From positions 1 to 46,303 of the forward strand of contig CAJUNN010000021.1 in NCBI GenBank assembly GCA_910587955.1: a stretch of DNA of 46,303 nt, written 5' to 3'. Under the pieces are notes generated by a model. It was not told where the DNA came from. It was given only the letters and a program-made list of their open reading frames with translations, and did no database searches. The stretch comes from an uncultured Lachnospiraceae bacterium. Lineage in GTDB: Bacteria; Bacillota; Clostridia; Lachnospirales; Lachnospiraceae. The translations under genes and the position numbers were made by a program. Shown piece by piece: positions 1-7,889 of the stretch. Each line of letters starts with the position of its first letter. Within the stretch, counting starts at the first letter, position 1.

Positions 1-365
1 CGGCTGCACAAATCCATGACAGATGCCAGATAAGTCCATCCTTCTTTCTGCACACGGATTGCTACGCTTCCGCCGCTATGTCGGCCCTGGAGCAGCTGGG
101 TCTTCTGAAAGCAGCCGGTGAGGACGGACACATTATCATTACCTGTGTAGACGGAGGCCCGGACGGCCTGGAAGGCATCCGCAGCAAATACATTGACGCC
201 ACCGCATCCCAGCAGGTATCCTACATGCCCACGGCAGCCCTGGATTACATAGCTTCCTATTTCGAAGGAAAAGTTACCGCCACGGAAGGAACCATCGAGG
301 CCCTGGCTCCCCAGCTGGTTACTCTGGACAATGTGGACGATCCCTCTCTCTGGGCCAACCAGTAA
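1..365 (+). CDS. Sugar ABC transporter substrate-binding protein, C-terminal part (partial)
   Basis: The reading frame is open from base 3 at the window edge to the stop at 363-365, so only the last ~120 residues of the gene are present. The text resembles the C-terminal lobe of periplasmic-binding proteins of the RbsB/Peripla_BP_4 type: a helix with a SALEQLGLL-like motif, a VDGGPDGLEGI strand-turn, and a terminal segment ending NVDDPSLWANQ, an ending I know from sugar-binding lipoproteins of Lachnospiraceae. The expected role is extracellular capture of a sugar for an ABC importer. The first ~20 visible residues match the family poorly, and the signal peptide and N-lobe lie outside the window. 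A strong terminator follows, so this is the last gene of its transcript. The substrate cannot be told. Confidence 0.6.
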   Translation, partial: AAQIHDRCQISPSFFLHTDCYASAAMSALEQLGLLKAAGEDGHIIITCVDGGPDGLEGIRSKYIDATASQQVSYMPTAALDYIASYFEGKVTATEGTIEALAPQLVTLDNVDDPSLWANQ

Positions 366-434
366 AAGCACTCTCTGCCGCAGAAACGGCAGAAACCGTA
401 TTACAAGCATCGGCAAATGAATGTTCTTGCGTTT

Positions 435-476
435 GCAGGGCTGTACACCCCGGCGGTGTGCGGCCTTGCGTTTTTT
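435..476 (+). terminator. Rho-independent terminator after the substrate-binding protein gene
   Basis: A 15-bp stem (GCAGGG plus CTGTACACC against GGTGTGCGG plus CCTTGC, with a few G-T pairs) closes a 5-base loop and is followed by six T residues. It ends the transcript of the partial gene at the left edge and isolates rqcH. Confidence 0.85.
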
Positions 477-513
477 GTGAATTTAATTTATGCTCCATTT
501 CCCGGGCATCCTA

Positions 514-522
514 TGCTATAAT
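514..522 (+). promoter_or_regulatory. Extended -10 promoter element of rqcH
   Basis: TGCTATAAT is an extended -10 box (TGn plus TATAAT) about 57 bases before the rqcH start. No good -35 hexamer lies 16-18 bases upstream, which is usual for extended -10 promoters. It lies just after the preceding terminator. Confidence 0.5.
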
Positions 523-578
523 GTTATGTGATAGAAACCGGCAATCAAAATTCTGATACCGGAACAGGAGGACATACC

Positions 579-2318
579 ATGGCATTTGACGGCATCACCG
601 TAGCAGCACTTCAGAAAGAACTGTCCGGCGCCCTCACGGGAGGGCGAATCTCCAAGATCGCCCAGCCGGAGGCGGACGAGCTTCTGCTTACCATAAAAAA
701 CGAAAAGAAACAATACCGGCTTCTCATGTCCGCCTCGGCCAGCCTTCCCCTGCTCTACCTGACGGAAAGCAATAAGCCAAGCCCCATGACAGCCCCTGGT
801 TTCTGCATGCTTCTGCGCAAGCATCTAAACGGCGGAAAAATCATAAGCATTACCCAGCCTTCCCTGGAACGGGTTCTCCGCTTCGAGATTGAGCACCTCA
901 ATGAGCTGGGAGATCCCTGCCGGAAATTCCTCATTGCAGAGCTTATGGGAAAACACAGCAACCTCATATTCTGCCGGGAGGACGACCTCATCCTGGACAG
1001 CATCAAGCACGTATCTTCCATGGTCAGCTCCGTGCGGGAAGTCCTGCCCGGACGAACCTATTTTATCCCGGCCACCCAGGAGAAACTGGACCCCTTAAAG
1101 TCCTCTCCCGAAGAAATGACGGCTATCATCTCCGCAAAGCCCCTACCCCTTGGCAAAGCCCTGTACACTTCCCTGACCGGCTTTTCCCCTGTGATGGCGG
1201 AGGAGCTCTGCCACCGGTGCGGCCTGGAAGCGGGACGCGCGGCAGAAGCCCTTACGGAAACGGATCGCACCGTGCTGGGCCATCAGCTCATGCGCTTGCT
1301 TGAGGATATCCGCGCCGGACACTTCTCCCCCCGGATCTGGTACCAAAACGGGGCGCCGGCGGAATTTTCCCCTCTGCCCCTGACCATATATGAAACTCTG
1401 GAAGCCCGGTCTTTTGACAGCATTTCCTTCCTTCTGGAATCCTATTATGCCTCCAAAAACGTGATCACCCGCATCCGCCAGAAGTCTTCGGATCTCCGCC
1501 GGATTGTACAGACAGCCCTGGAGCGCAGCCGGAAAAAATACGATCTCCAGATCCGCCAGCTGCGGGATACGGAAAAACGGGATAAATATAAGATTTACGG
1601 CGAACTTCTGCACACCTACGGATACCAGCTGGAAGAAGGAGCCCGGGCTTTGGAAACCGTAAATTACTACACCGGAGAGCCCGTCACCGTACCCCTGGAC
1701 TCTGCTCTCACGCCCCAGGAAAATGCCAAGCGCTATTTTGACAAATACGGAAAGCTGAAGCGGACCTTTGAAGCTGTCACCGGACAGCTCAAAGAAACGG
1801 AAAGCGAGATCCGGCATCTGGAGTCTGTCAGCACGGCTCTGGACATTGCCCTCTCCGAAGAGGATCTGGTGCAGATCAAAGAAGAACTGATGGAATCCGG
1901 CTACATCCGCAGGCGGAGATCCGGCGATAAAAAGCCCCGCATTACCTCCCGCCCCTTCCACTACCTTTCCAGCGACGGCTTTCATATCTATGTGGGCAAA
2001 AACAATTTCCAGAACGATGAGCTGACCTTTAAATTTGCCTCCGGAAACGACTGGTGGTTCCACGCCAAAGGCACGGCAGGCTCCCATGTAATTCTGAAAA
2101 GCGAGGGACGGGAAATCCCGGATCGGGCCTTCGAGGAAGCCGGACGCCTGGCTGCCTATTACTCCAAAAACCGGGGAAACGAAAAAGCCGAAATTGACTA
2201 TGTGGAAAAAAAGCACGTAAAAAAACCGGGGGGAGCCAAACCAGGCTTTGTGGTTTACTATACCAATTATTCCCTGGTCATTGACTCCGATATTTCCGGC
2301 CTGACCCTGTTAACATAA
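579..2318 (+). CDS. rqcH: RqcH / fibronectin-binding-type NFACT protein (ribosome quality control)
   Basis: This 579-residue protein has the full NFACT layout: an NFACT-N domain from residue 1 (MAFDGITV, then MLLRKHL near 77 and ELMGKHSNLI), a long charged coiled-coil middle part (about residues 285-430), and an NFACT-R (DUF814) domain near the C-terminus with DGFHIYVGKNN, NDWWFHAKG, SHVIL and VEKKHVKKPGGAKPG. In Firmicutes this family binds stalled 50S subunits and recruits alanyl-tRNA to build C-terminal poly-alanine tags; older annotation calls it fibronectin-binding protein. The ATG at 579 is chosen because AGGAGG lies 6 bases upstream; the frame is open 17 codons further up without a ribosome site. 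At position 97-98, where Bacillus RqcH is recalled to carry the functional D97-R98 pair, this protein reads E-R. It forms a single-gene unit. Confidence 0.93.
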   Translation: MAFDGITVAALQKELSGALTGGRISKIAQPEADELLLTIKNEKKQYRLLMSASASLPLLYLTESNKPSPMTAPGFCMLLRKHLNGGKIISITQPSLERVLRFEIEHLNELGDPCRKFLIAELMGKHSNLIFCREDDLILDSIKHVSSMVSSVREVLPGRTYFIPATQEKLDPLKSSPEEMTAIISAKPLPLGKALYTSLTGFSPVMAEELCHRCGLEAGRAAEALTETDRTVLGHQLMRLLEDIRAGHFSPRIWYQNGAPAEFSPLPLTIYETLEARSFDSISFLLESYYASKNVITRIRQKSSDLRRIVQTALERSRKKYDLQIRQLRDTEKRDKYKIYGELLHTYGYQLEEGARALETVNYYTGEPVTVPLDSALTPQENAKRYFDKYGKLKRTFEAVTGQLKETESEIRHLESVSTALDIALSEEDLVQIKEELMESGYIRRRRSGDKKPRITSRPFHYLSSDGFHIYVGKNNFQNDELTFKFASGNDWWFHAKGTAGSHVILKSEGREIPDRAFEEAGRLAAYYSKNRGNEKAEIDYVEKKHVKKPGGAKPGFVVYYTNYSLVIDSDISGLTLLT

Positions 2319-2345
2319 TTTTTTCTTAAGATTTCCCCCGTTTCC

Positions 2346-2374
2346 TTGCATTTTCTGCCAATCGGACGTATACT
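2346..2374 (+). promoter_or_regulatory. Sigma-A-type promoter of the SH3-repeat protein
   Basis: TTGCAT (2346-2351) and TATACT (2369-2374) are separated by 17 bases. The pair lies 49 bases before the chosen start of the SH3-repeat gene. Confidence 0.6.
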
Positions 2375-2422
2375 ATCATTGATATTTTGTCCGATTTTGT
2401 AGAAAATGCAGGAAATGGGGGT

Positions 2423-3742
2423 ATGATTATGACTGCAATCTTCCGCAGGCGGAGAGCTTTTACGCTCTCTTTGCTGCTGGTTTTTTCTATTCTTCTGGGC
2501 GCAGGTATTCCTTCCCAGGCTGCCCGGACCACCGGGACGGTAAAAAATCCCGTTTTAAACGTGCGCTCCTCCCCTTCTACCAGCTCTTCCATCGTGTGCA
2601 AGCTGACCCAGGGAACCAAAGTGAATATCATCGGCGAGACCACCGGAGACGACGGCATGAAATGGTACGACGTGTATTTCGCTTACGGCGGGGATGCCAA
2701 GGAGGGCTATGTGCGGGCAGATCTGGTAACTGTAGCCGGAAGCACTTCCAATGCACCGTCCTCCGGCAGTTCCGGCGGATCTTCGGGCGGCTCCCGGTAT
2801 GTGAAACCGGCCGTGGCCCTGGTTCGTTCCATCGCTTCCACCAAGGGAGATATCCGCTCCCGCCTGGAAAAAGGAACTTCTGTCACCATTCTCTCATCCA
2901 AGACGGGACCCGATGACGGCTTAACCTGGTATAAGGTTTCCTATACACAGAACGGCTCTTCCCTGGAAGGTTATATGCGGGGGGATTTGCTCAGTCAAAC
3001 CAACCCGGGAGGGACGGCTTCCAGCTCCAATTCCACGGACGTGTCCGGGACCCGGTATATCAACACCAACGGAGTGCGTGTGCGCAGCATCGCCTCCACC
3101 AACGGAGATATCCGCTCCCGCCTGGGAAAGGGGACACAGGTATCCCTAATCTCCTCCAAAACCGGGGATGACGGTATGACCTGGTACAAAGTCTCCTACA
3201 CGGACAACGGATACCAGTTAAACGGCTATGTGCGCTCAGACCTGCTCTCAGAGGGAAACGCGGGAAATTCCGGGAGTTCCTCTTCCGGCATCGCCCAGAC
3301 GCCGGCCACTGTGAAGCCGGCCGTAGCCAATATCCGCTCTATCGCCTCTACCAACGGGGATATCCGATCCAAGCTGCCCCAGGGCACCCAGGTAAAGATT
3401 CTTCTGGAGAAAACCGGGGATGACGGATGGAAATGGTATAAAATTTCTTACACCCACCAGGGACAGGCCCTGGAAGGCTATATCCGTTTTGACCTTCTCA
3501 ATGTGGGAAGCACCTCCTCCGGTTCCGCAGGTTCTTCCGGCAGTTCCAGCTCCAAAGCCGTAGCCAAGGTGCGCAGCATTGCCTCCCCCTTCGGGGATAT
3601 CCGGGCCACTCTGGAGAACGGCACGAAAGTGACCATCCTAAAAGAAGTCACCGGAGAAGACGGGCAGAAATGGACAAAAATTGCATTCACCCAGAATGGG
3701 AATCAGCTGGAAGGGTACATACCTTCCGCCCTTCTGAAATAG
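2423..3742 (+). CDS. Exported protein with five bacterial SH3 domains
   Basis: An N-terminal signal peptide (FRRRRAF, then a hydrophobic run LSLLLVFSILLGAGI, likely cleaved after SQA) is followed by five SH3_3-type repeats of about 65-70 residues. Each carries the pattern VRS(I/S)AS..GDIR..L..GT.V.I....G(D)DG..WYK(V/I)SYT..G..L.GY(V/I)R.DLL. Repeats are linked by Ser/Gly-rich spacers such as SSGSSGGSSGG. No enzymatic domain is present. Bacterial SH3 modules usually bind cell-wall peptide or glycan, so a surface-bound wall-interacting role is inferred; the partner is unknown. Start: ATG at 2423 (AGGAA 8 bases upstream) or 2429 (GGGGG 7 bases upstream); both keep the signal peptide. The gene has its own promoter and terminator. 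Repeats 2-4 are closest to each other, suggesting internal duplication. Confidence 0.85.
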   Translation: MIMTAIFRRRRAFTLSLLLVFSILLGAGIPSQAARTTGTVKNPVLNVRSSPSTSSSIVCKLTQGTKVNIIGETTGDDGMKWYDVYFAYGGDAKEGYVRADLVTVAGSTSNAPSSGSSGGSSGGSRYVKPAVALVRSIASTKGDIRSRLEKGTSVTILSSKTGPDDGLTWYKVSYTQNGSSLEGYMRGDLLSQTNPGGTASSSNSTDVSGTRYINTNGVRVRSIASTNGDIRSRLGKGTQVSLISSKTGDDGMTWYKVSYTDNGYQLNGYVRSDLLSEGNAGNSGSSSSGIAQTPATVKPAVANIRSIASTNGDIRSKLPQGTQVKILLEKTGDDGWKWYKISYTHQGQALEGYIRFDLLNVGSTSSGSAGSSGSSSSKAVAKVRSIASPFGDIRATLENGTKVTILKEVTGEDGQKWTKIAFTQNGNQLEGYIPSALLK

Positions 3743-3750
3743 AAGGCATA

Positions 3751-3796
3751 AAAAACCCCTGAATCCGGGAACTCCCGGGTCCAGGGGTTTTCTTTC
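3751..3796. terminator. Bidirectional terminator between convergent genes
   Basis: AAAAACCCCTG...CAGGGGTTTT forms an outer stem and CCGGGA-CTCCCGG an inner one, with A-run and T-run on either side. It can end both the SH3-protein transcript and the minus-strand phospholipase C-like gene. Confidence 0.85.
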
Positions 3797-3823
3797 TCTT
3801 CCTGTGTACAAGCTGTGCAATTC

Positions 3824-4414
3824 CTAAGCCATACAGAACTGCGGCTGTATCTCCGCACCTACGCCAATGAGACGCAGAATCGCCTGCACCACCAGGAGGC
3901 ATACACGTACAATGTAACGGCAGTCCTCCTCCACATTGCGTTTCCGGCTCACATACTCCCGGTGCATGGTCTGGATAAAGGATACCACAGCCTCCGGGGT
4001 TTTCAGCCCCTCTTCTTCCTGCTGCTCCCAAAAAACCTTCCCACTCTTCACATACTCCCGAAGCCGGAACTTCAAATCTTTCTCATAGTAGCAGTGATCC
4101 TTCAGGTTTCCGTCATAGGTCTCGTTGTGGGGAAAGGTAAAATAATCTGCAATATAGTGAATCACTTCGCCCAGATGGCGCATATATGCACGGGCATTCC
4201 GGCGGACCAGCTCCCTGTCTTCCGATAAGTCGCAAATCCGTTCCTTCACCATATCAAAGGTTCTGTCAAACTCATGCCGCTGTGTCAGAAAAGAAGGCTT
4301 GCAGTCGGGCAGAATACTCCCCAGGTAAAAAGCCTTCCGGTGTGCTTCCAGCTCCGGCACCCTCACATCCTCCACGATATATTTTGCCAGCGAAATATGC
4401 GATTTCTTTCTCAA
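3824..4414 (-). CDS. Zinc-dependent phospholipase C family protein
   Basis: This 196-residue protein carries the spaced His/Asp ligands of the zinc-dependent phospholipase C / S1-P1 nuclease fold: KSHISLAKYI at the N-terminus, GSILPDCKPSF, RHEFDRTFDMV, and HLGEVIHYIADYFTFPHN, followed by a helical region. Short clostridial members lack the secretion signal and lipid-binding C-terminal domain of alpha-toxin, and none is seen here, so a cytosolic housekeeping or sporulation-type role is more likely than a toxin. Translation starts at TTG (4414-4412) preceded by GGGAGG at 7 bases; no suitable ATG lies near. It is the last minus-strand gene before the bidirectional terminator, about 100 bases below aroK. 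The family is a confident call; the substrate is not known. Confidence 0.8.
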   Translation of the reverse strand: MRKKSHISLAKYIVEDVRVPELEAHRKAFYLGSILPDCKPSFLTQRHEFDRTFDMVKERICDLSEDRELVRRNARAYMRHLGEVIHYIADYFTFPHNETYDGNLKDHCYYEKDLKFRLREYVKSGKVFWEQQEEEGLKTPEAVVSFIQTMHREYVSRKRNVEEDCRYIVRVCLLVVQAILRLIGVGAEIQPQFCMA

Positions 4415-4518
4415 CTTCCATCCTCCCGATCCCAGGATGCCAAAAGGCCCTCCCTGTTATCTTTCTGGTTTTCGACACCTCTCTTATCATACTCCTTACG
4501 AAGCCCAAATGTCCATAC

Positions 4519-5037
4519 CTAATTTTGGAATTTTAATATTTTTTCCATAATCTCGCCGCATATTTCTTCCGGCCTCCGTCCGTCCGTAGCCACAGTCGCA
4601 TCCGCTGCCGCCTCATACTTCTCCCGCCTCTGCTCCATGAGCTCCGCTATAAAACCGGCATTTTTATTTTGTTCAATCACCGGGCGATCATGGCTGTTCC
4701 GGACACGCTCCAGAACCGTCTCGGGTGTGGCCGTCAAAAACACCACCTTCCCGCTCTTTTTCATGGCCTCCACGTTGCAGGCCCGCAGAGGAGCCCCGCC
4801 TCCGCAGGATATCACCAGATTCTCTCTCTCCTGAAGCTCCAGCAAAAGCTCCGTCTCCAGCCGCCGGAAATATTCCTCCCCATAAGTCTCAAAAATCCGG
4901 GAAATCTGCATTCCCTCCCGCTCTTCGATAACCCCATCCATTTCCAGCATTTCTCTCCCGTAGCACCGGTGCAGGCACCTGGCAACGGTACTCTTTCCGG
5001 CTCCCATAAAGCCGATCAAAAAGATATTATCATTCAT
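4519..5037 (-). CDS. aroK: Shikimate kinase
   Basis: The protein (172 residues) has the P-loop GFMGAGKST near residue 9, the shikimate-binding DG..EER segment, the ETYGEEYFRRLE motif, CGGG near residue 78 and the adenine-lid region with RPVIEQ. It phosphorylates shikimate in chorismate and aromatic amino acid synthesis in the cytosol. The start at 5037 is fixed by AGAGGA directly upstream and by a 4-base ATGA overlap with the stop of the DUF2974 gene, which indicates translational coupling. The length is normal for the family. It is not next to other aro genes here. Confidence 0.92.
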   Translation of the reverse strand: MNDNIFLIGFMGAGKSTVARCLHRCYGREMLEMDGVIEEREGMQISRIFETYGEEYFRRLETELLLELQERENLVISCGGGAPLRACNVEAMKKSGKVVFLTATPETVLERVRNSHDRPVIEQNKNAGFIAELMEQRREKYEAAADATVATDGRRPEEICGEIMEKILKFQN

Positions 5038-6125
5038 TCCTCTGCATCCTCCCAAAGGGTCTGCGCCGCCGCCCACACAAGCCGGGACAAAACCCGGGCA
5101 ATCATCAGGCGGGTCTTATCATCCTCCCGCCCCAGCTTCTGCAAAATGGTATAGAGATTTTTCGGTTTGGCCGCCTCACTCAAATGCCGGATATCTGCAT
5201 TTTCCAAAAGCTCAAACAAAGCCTCCACAAAGGCTTCCCGCTCCTGGCGGCTCAATTCCGAAAGCCAGGTCTTGATGGTTTGATCCACCAGGCGGCTCCC
5301 TTGTGTAACCTGCTTAAGCCGGACGAAATCAGAACCCAGCACTTCCCAGGAATAGGGTTCATGCTGCATCAGGCCCACCTGCCCGCTTCGCACTACCGTA
5401 TAAGGTTCCTCATGTTCCAGCAGCATTCCCACCACAGAAGACTGGGGCACAAAAGTCTGAATCCGCCCAAGCACCGCCTGATAGCCCGGCTGTTCCAGGA
5501 CTGCCCCGGAAAATCCCGGACCGTCGTTGTTGTACACGGACCGGATCCGCGCCTGCACTTCCGGGCTGCAGACGGCAGCCGCAAATACCGCCAGATTTCC
5601 GCCTTTGGAATGTCCGCCCGCGTAAAGGGTTCCCGGACATCTCTCTGCGATTTTTTCCAGATAATCCCGGGCTGCCCACTGCCCCGGAATGGTATCCAGA
5701 AAGCTTAAATTAAAGTCCTCTTTCCATCCCACCAGGGTATTGTCCGTCCCCCGGAAGGCCGTAAAGGCATCTCCCTTTCCCAAAAGAACTGCAATGGCCG
5801 CAAACTGAATCTCACGGCTCTCGTCGGACTGTTCCCGGGCAGCCGTTATCCGCAGAGGTCCAAAGCGCCCGCTCCTTCCCAGAAGCTCCAGAAGTTCCAG
5901 ATCTTTTGTACTGCGCACACGCTTCTTCTGTACATCCTCCGGAAGCTCCAGAAAAGCCTGGGAAAGCTCCCGGATGGCGGGGGCTTCTCCGGGCTCTTCC
6001 GGTACCAGCCTGTCAAAATGCAGGTAGGACAGCTCCGACAGGATCAAAGCATCCACCGGGCCGATCCCTGCCTGTTCCAGGCTTAAATCTCCCCGCCAGA
6101 CGAGATAATCCAGCATATTTGCCAT
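5034..6125 (-). CDS. DUF2974 (Mbeg1-like) lipase-fold protein
   Basis: This 363-residue protein matches the DUF2974/Mbeg1-like family: an N-terminal MLDYLVWRGDLSLEQ segment typical of the family, AFRGTDNTLVGWKEDFN (oxyanion region of class 3 lipases), and the nucleophile elbow GHSKGG with Ser as the expected nucleophile, then NNDGPGF and a His-containing C-terminal part. These features point to an alpha/beta hydrolase acting on an ester or lipid, but no substrate is established for the bacterial family. There is no signal peptide. ATG at 6125 is preferred (GGGGAG 8 bases upstream) over an in-frame GTG at 6134. It overlaps aroK by 4 bases. Confidence 0.82.
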   Translation of the reverse strand: MANMLDYLVWRGDLSLEQAGIGPVDALILSELSYLHFDRLVPEEPGEAPAIRELSQAFLELPEDVQKKRVRSTKDLELLELLGRSGRFGPLRITAAREQSDESREIQFAAIAVLLGKGDAFTAFRGTDNTLVGWKEDFNLSFLDTIPGQWAARDYLEKIAERCPGTLYAGGHSKGGNLAVFAAAVCSPEVQARIRSVYNNDGPGFSGAVLEQPGYQAVLGRIQTFVPQSSVVGMLLEHEEPYTVVRSGQVGLMQHEPYSWEVLGSDFVRLKQVTQGSRLVDQTIKTWLSELSRQEREAFVEALFELLENADIRHLSEAAKPKNLYTILQKLGREDDKTRLMIARVLSRLVWAAAQTLWEDAEE

Positions 6126-6178
6126 AAGTTTCACTCCCCGCGTTCACGGCTCTTATTTCGATCTGCCCTTTCAGGCAT

Positions 6179-6571
6179 TTAACAAGAATGATCTCCCTTG
6201 CAGGTATGCTGTCCGCAGGAATGTCCCTGCTCATGCCCGTGGTGATCGCAGCGTACATTGGGATTGTAGTTCAGTTTCCCTTCCAGGTAATCCCGGACCG
6301 CATCGTCTGCCCTTCCCGATACACCGCCGAAAAGCCGGATTCCGGCCCCGGCCAGAGCCTGCTGGGCTCCGCCGCCGATCCCGCCGCAGATCAGGGTATC
6401 CACCTTAAGTCCGGCAAGAAAGCCTGCCAGAGCTCCGTGCCCCTGCCCTTCGGTATCCGCAACCCGCTCCTTTACGACCTTTCCCTCTTCCACATCGTAA
6501 AGCTTAAACTGTTCTGTGTGTCCAAAATGCTGGAACACCTCTCCGTTTTCATAAGTAACCGCAATTCTCAT
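6179..6571 (-). CDS. NifX/NifB-type dinitrogenase cofactor-binding domain protein with Cys/His-rich tail
   Basis: The 130-residue protein opens with MRIAVTYENGEVFQHFGHTEQF, typical of the NifX / NifB C-terminal (dinitrogenase Fe-Mo cofactor biosynthesis) domain, and has the later motifs VDTLICGGIGGGAQQAL and GI.LF.GV.G.ADDAV. Stand-alone versions occur widely in non-nitrogen-fixing anaerobes and are thought to bind metal clusters. The last ~25 residues form a metal-ligand-rich tail: CDHHGHEQ, then GHSCGQHTCKGDHSC, with four Cys and six His. GAGGAG sits 8 bases before the ATG at 6571. It begins 4 bases after the lipoprotein gene's stop, so the two are co-transcribed. No nif genes are present; a metal-sensing or metal-carrier role is inference. 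Confidence 0.83.
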   Translation of the reverse strand: MRIAVTYENGEVFQHFGHTEQFKLYDVEEGKVVKERVADTEGQGHGALAGFLAGLKVDTLICGGIGGGAQQALAGAGIRLFGGVSGRADDAVRDYLEGKLNYNPNVRCDHHGHEQGHSCGQHTCKGDHSC

Positions 6572-6575
6572 GTTT

Positions 6576-7889
6576 CTACTCCTCTCGTAAAGATTCTTCC
6601 TGCAGCCTGTCAAACTCCGCCATGCACGCATCCACCGTAGCCCCGTTTAGAAGCTCCCGCACAATCAGGCAGGTATTCCCCCACTGCTCCACCTTCATTC
6701 CCGCATTAGACCCCAGAACATAAATATTCTCCTGAATCCGGTCGTTCAGAGGCTCCAGGGCAGGAATACACTCTACCTCCACATTCTTGGACGGGGAAAT
6801 CACCTTGTTTGTCTCCGTATAAAGCTTCATGGCCTCATCGGAAAGAATGATTTCCAGAACCTTCAGGGCATCCTCCTGATGCTCCGCCTCGGCACCCACG
6901 CCGTAGCCCGTCATGGAAACTACGGGCATTGGTCCCCGGCTGCTGGGAAATCCTATGACTTTCATCTCAAAATCCGGTGCTCCGTAGGCAGTCTCTGTGT
7001 TGGCTGCTCCCCAGTATGCCATTACAATCGGTGTTTTCTGCGCCAGAAAATCCGGCCCCTCCCCGTCAATGGCCTCGCTGGTATAGGCCTTCTGCGCATC
7101 CACATACCCACGGTCAATCAGCTCCTGGAGAAATTCAAAACCGGGACGCATATAATCGCTGTACTTCTTCTCTCCCCGGTTCAGAGCCTCAATCTCCGCC
7201 TCCGTATTGCCGCCGTTGTACAAATCCGCATAAGCCTGGGCGAATACTAAGTTCTCCAGCCACCAGCGATTGGCACCGATGGGAGTCTCGATCCCGTTTT
7301 CCTGGAATACCCGGCAGCACTCCAGCAGATCCTCCGGCGTTTCCGGAAGCTCCAGATTGTACCGGTCAAACAGATCCTTGTTCACAAACAGGCCGTAGGC
7401 CACTATCTCCTGGGGAATGGTGACCAGTTTTCCATTCACCGTGTTGGCCGTTTTTACAACTTCTCTTAAATTCTCTGCACATGCAAGTCCTGATAAATCC
7501 TGCAGTTTTCCCTCCGCTCCCAGCTTCTGAATGGTGTCCGGATTTAAGAGATACAAATCGTCCATGTGGTGGTTCACCCGGTCTATCAGCACTTCATCGT
7601 AAGTCCTCTCCTGGTAATTCTCCGCCGTATATGTCCGGTATTCCACCGTCACTCGCAGCCTCTCCTCAGCCATCACAACCGTAGAATCAAAGGCGGTTCT
7701 GGCCACATTGTCAGCATCGGGATCCGATTTTTCCATAGGGCCGAACAGGCTTACAACTCGTTTTTCTTCTTTCTCGGATGTAATAAGATTTTTACCGGGA
7801 TCCTCCTTCCCCCCGCAGGAGGCTGCAGTAAGCACGGTCATTGCTGCAAGGCAGATTGCAGCCAGCTTCTTTTTCTTGCCTCTTTTCAT
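6576..7889 (-). CDS. Extracellular solute-binding lipoprotein (family 1) linked to a sensor kinase
   Basis: A 437-residue lipoprotein: basic N-terminus (KRGKKKK), hydrophobic stretch and lipobox LTAASC with the lipidated Cys at residue 25. The mature part has the type II solute-binding fold of family 1 (MalE/UgpB-like): YLLNPDTIQKLGAEGKLQDL, ITIPQEIVAYGLFVNKDLF-like text, PETPEDLLECCRVFQENG, and PSSRGPMPVVSMTGYGVGA. No permease or ATPase is nearby; instead its ATG at 7889 overlaps the stop of the hybrid kinase by 4 bases (ATGA), with AAGGA 8 bases upstream. It may therefore serve as the ligand-binding partner of that kinase's extracellular domain rather than as an importer subunit (inference). 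Confidence 0.85.
   Translation of the reverse strand: MKRGKKKKLAAICLAAMTVLTAASCGGKEDPGKNLITSEKEEKRVVSLFGPMEKSDPDADNVARTAFDSTVVMAEERLRVTVEYRTYTAENYQERTYDEVLIDRVNHHMDDLYLLNPDTIQKLGAEGKLQDLSGLACAENLREVVKTANTVNGKLVTIPQEIVAYGLFVNKDLFDRYNLELPETPEDLLECCRVFQENGIETPIGANRWWLENLVFAQAYADLYNGGNTEAEIEALNRGEKKYSDYMRPGFEFLQELIDRGYVDAQKAYTSEAIDGEGPDFLAQKTPIVMAYWGAANTETAYGAPDFEMKVIGFPSSRGPMPVVSMTGYGVGAEAEHQEDALKVLEIILSDEAMKLYTETNKVISPSKNVEVECIPALEPLNDRIQENIYVLGSNAGMKVEQWGNTCLIVRELLNGATVDACMAEFDRLQEESLREE

Noticed and set aside
1143..2216. 357-codon open frame opposite rqcH
   Set aside because: Overlaps the conserved NFACT domains completely and shows only Phe/Gly-rich reverse-strand text.
3824..4414. Alpha-toxin-like secreted phospholipase
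   Set aside because: The zinc-ligand pattern fits the superfamily, but there is no signal peptide and no C-terminal lipid-binding domain.
6179..6571. Sign of a nitrogenase cluster
   Set aside because: Only a NifX-like domain is present; NifS and NifU further right belong to a general Fe-S operon with iscR and mnmA. No nifHDK, nifE/N or nifB core is seen.
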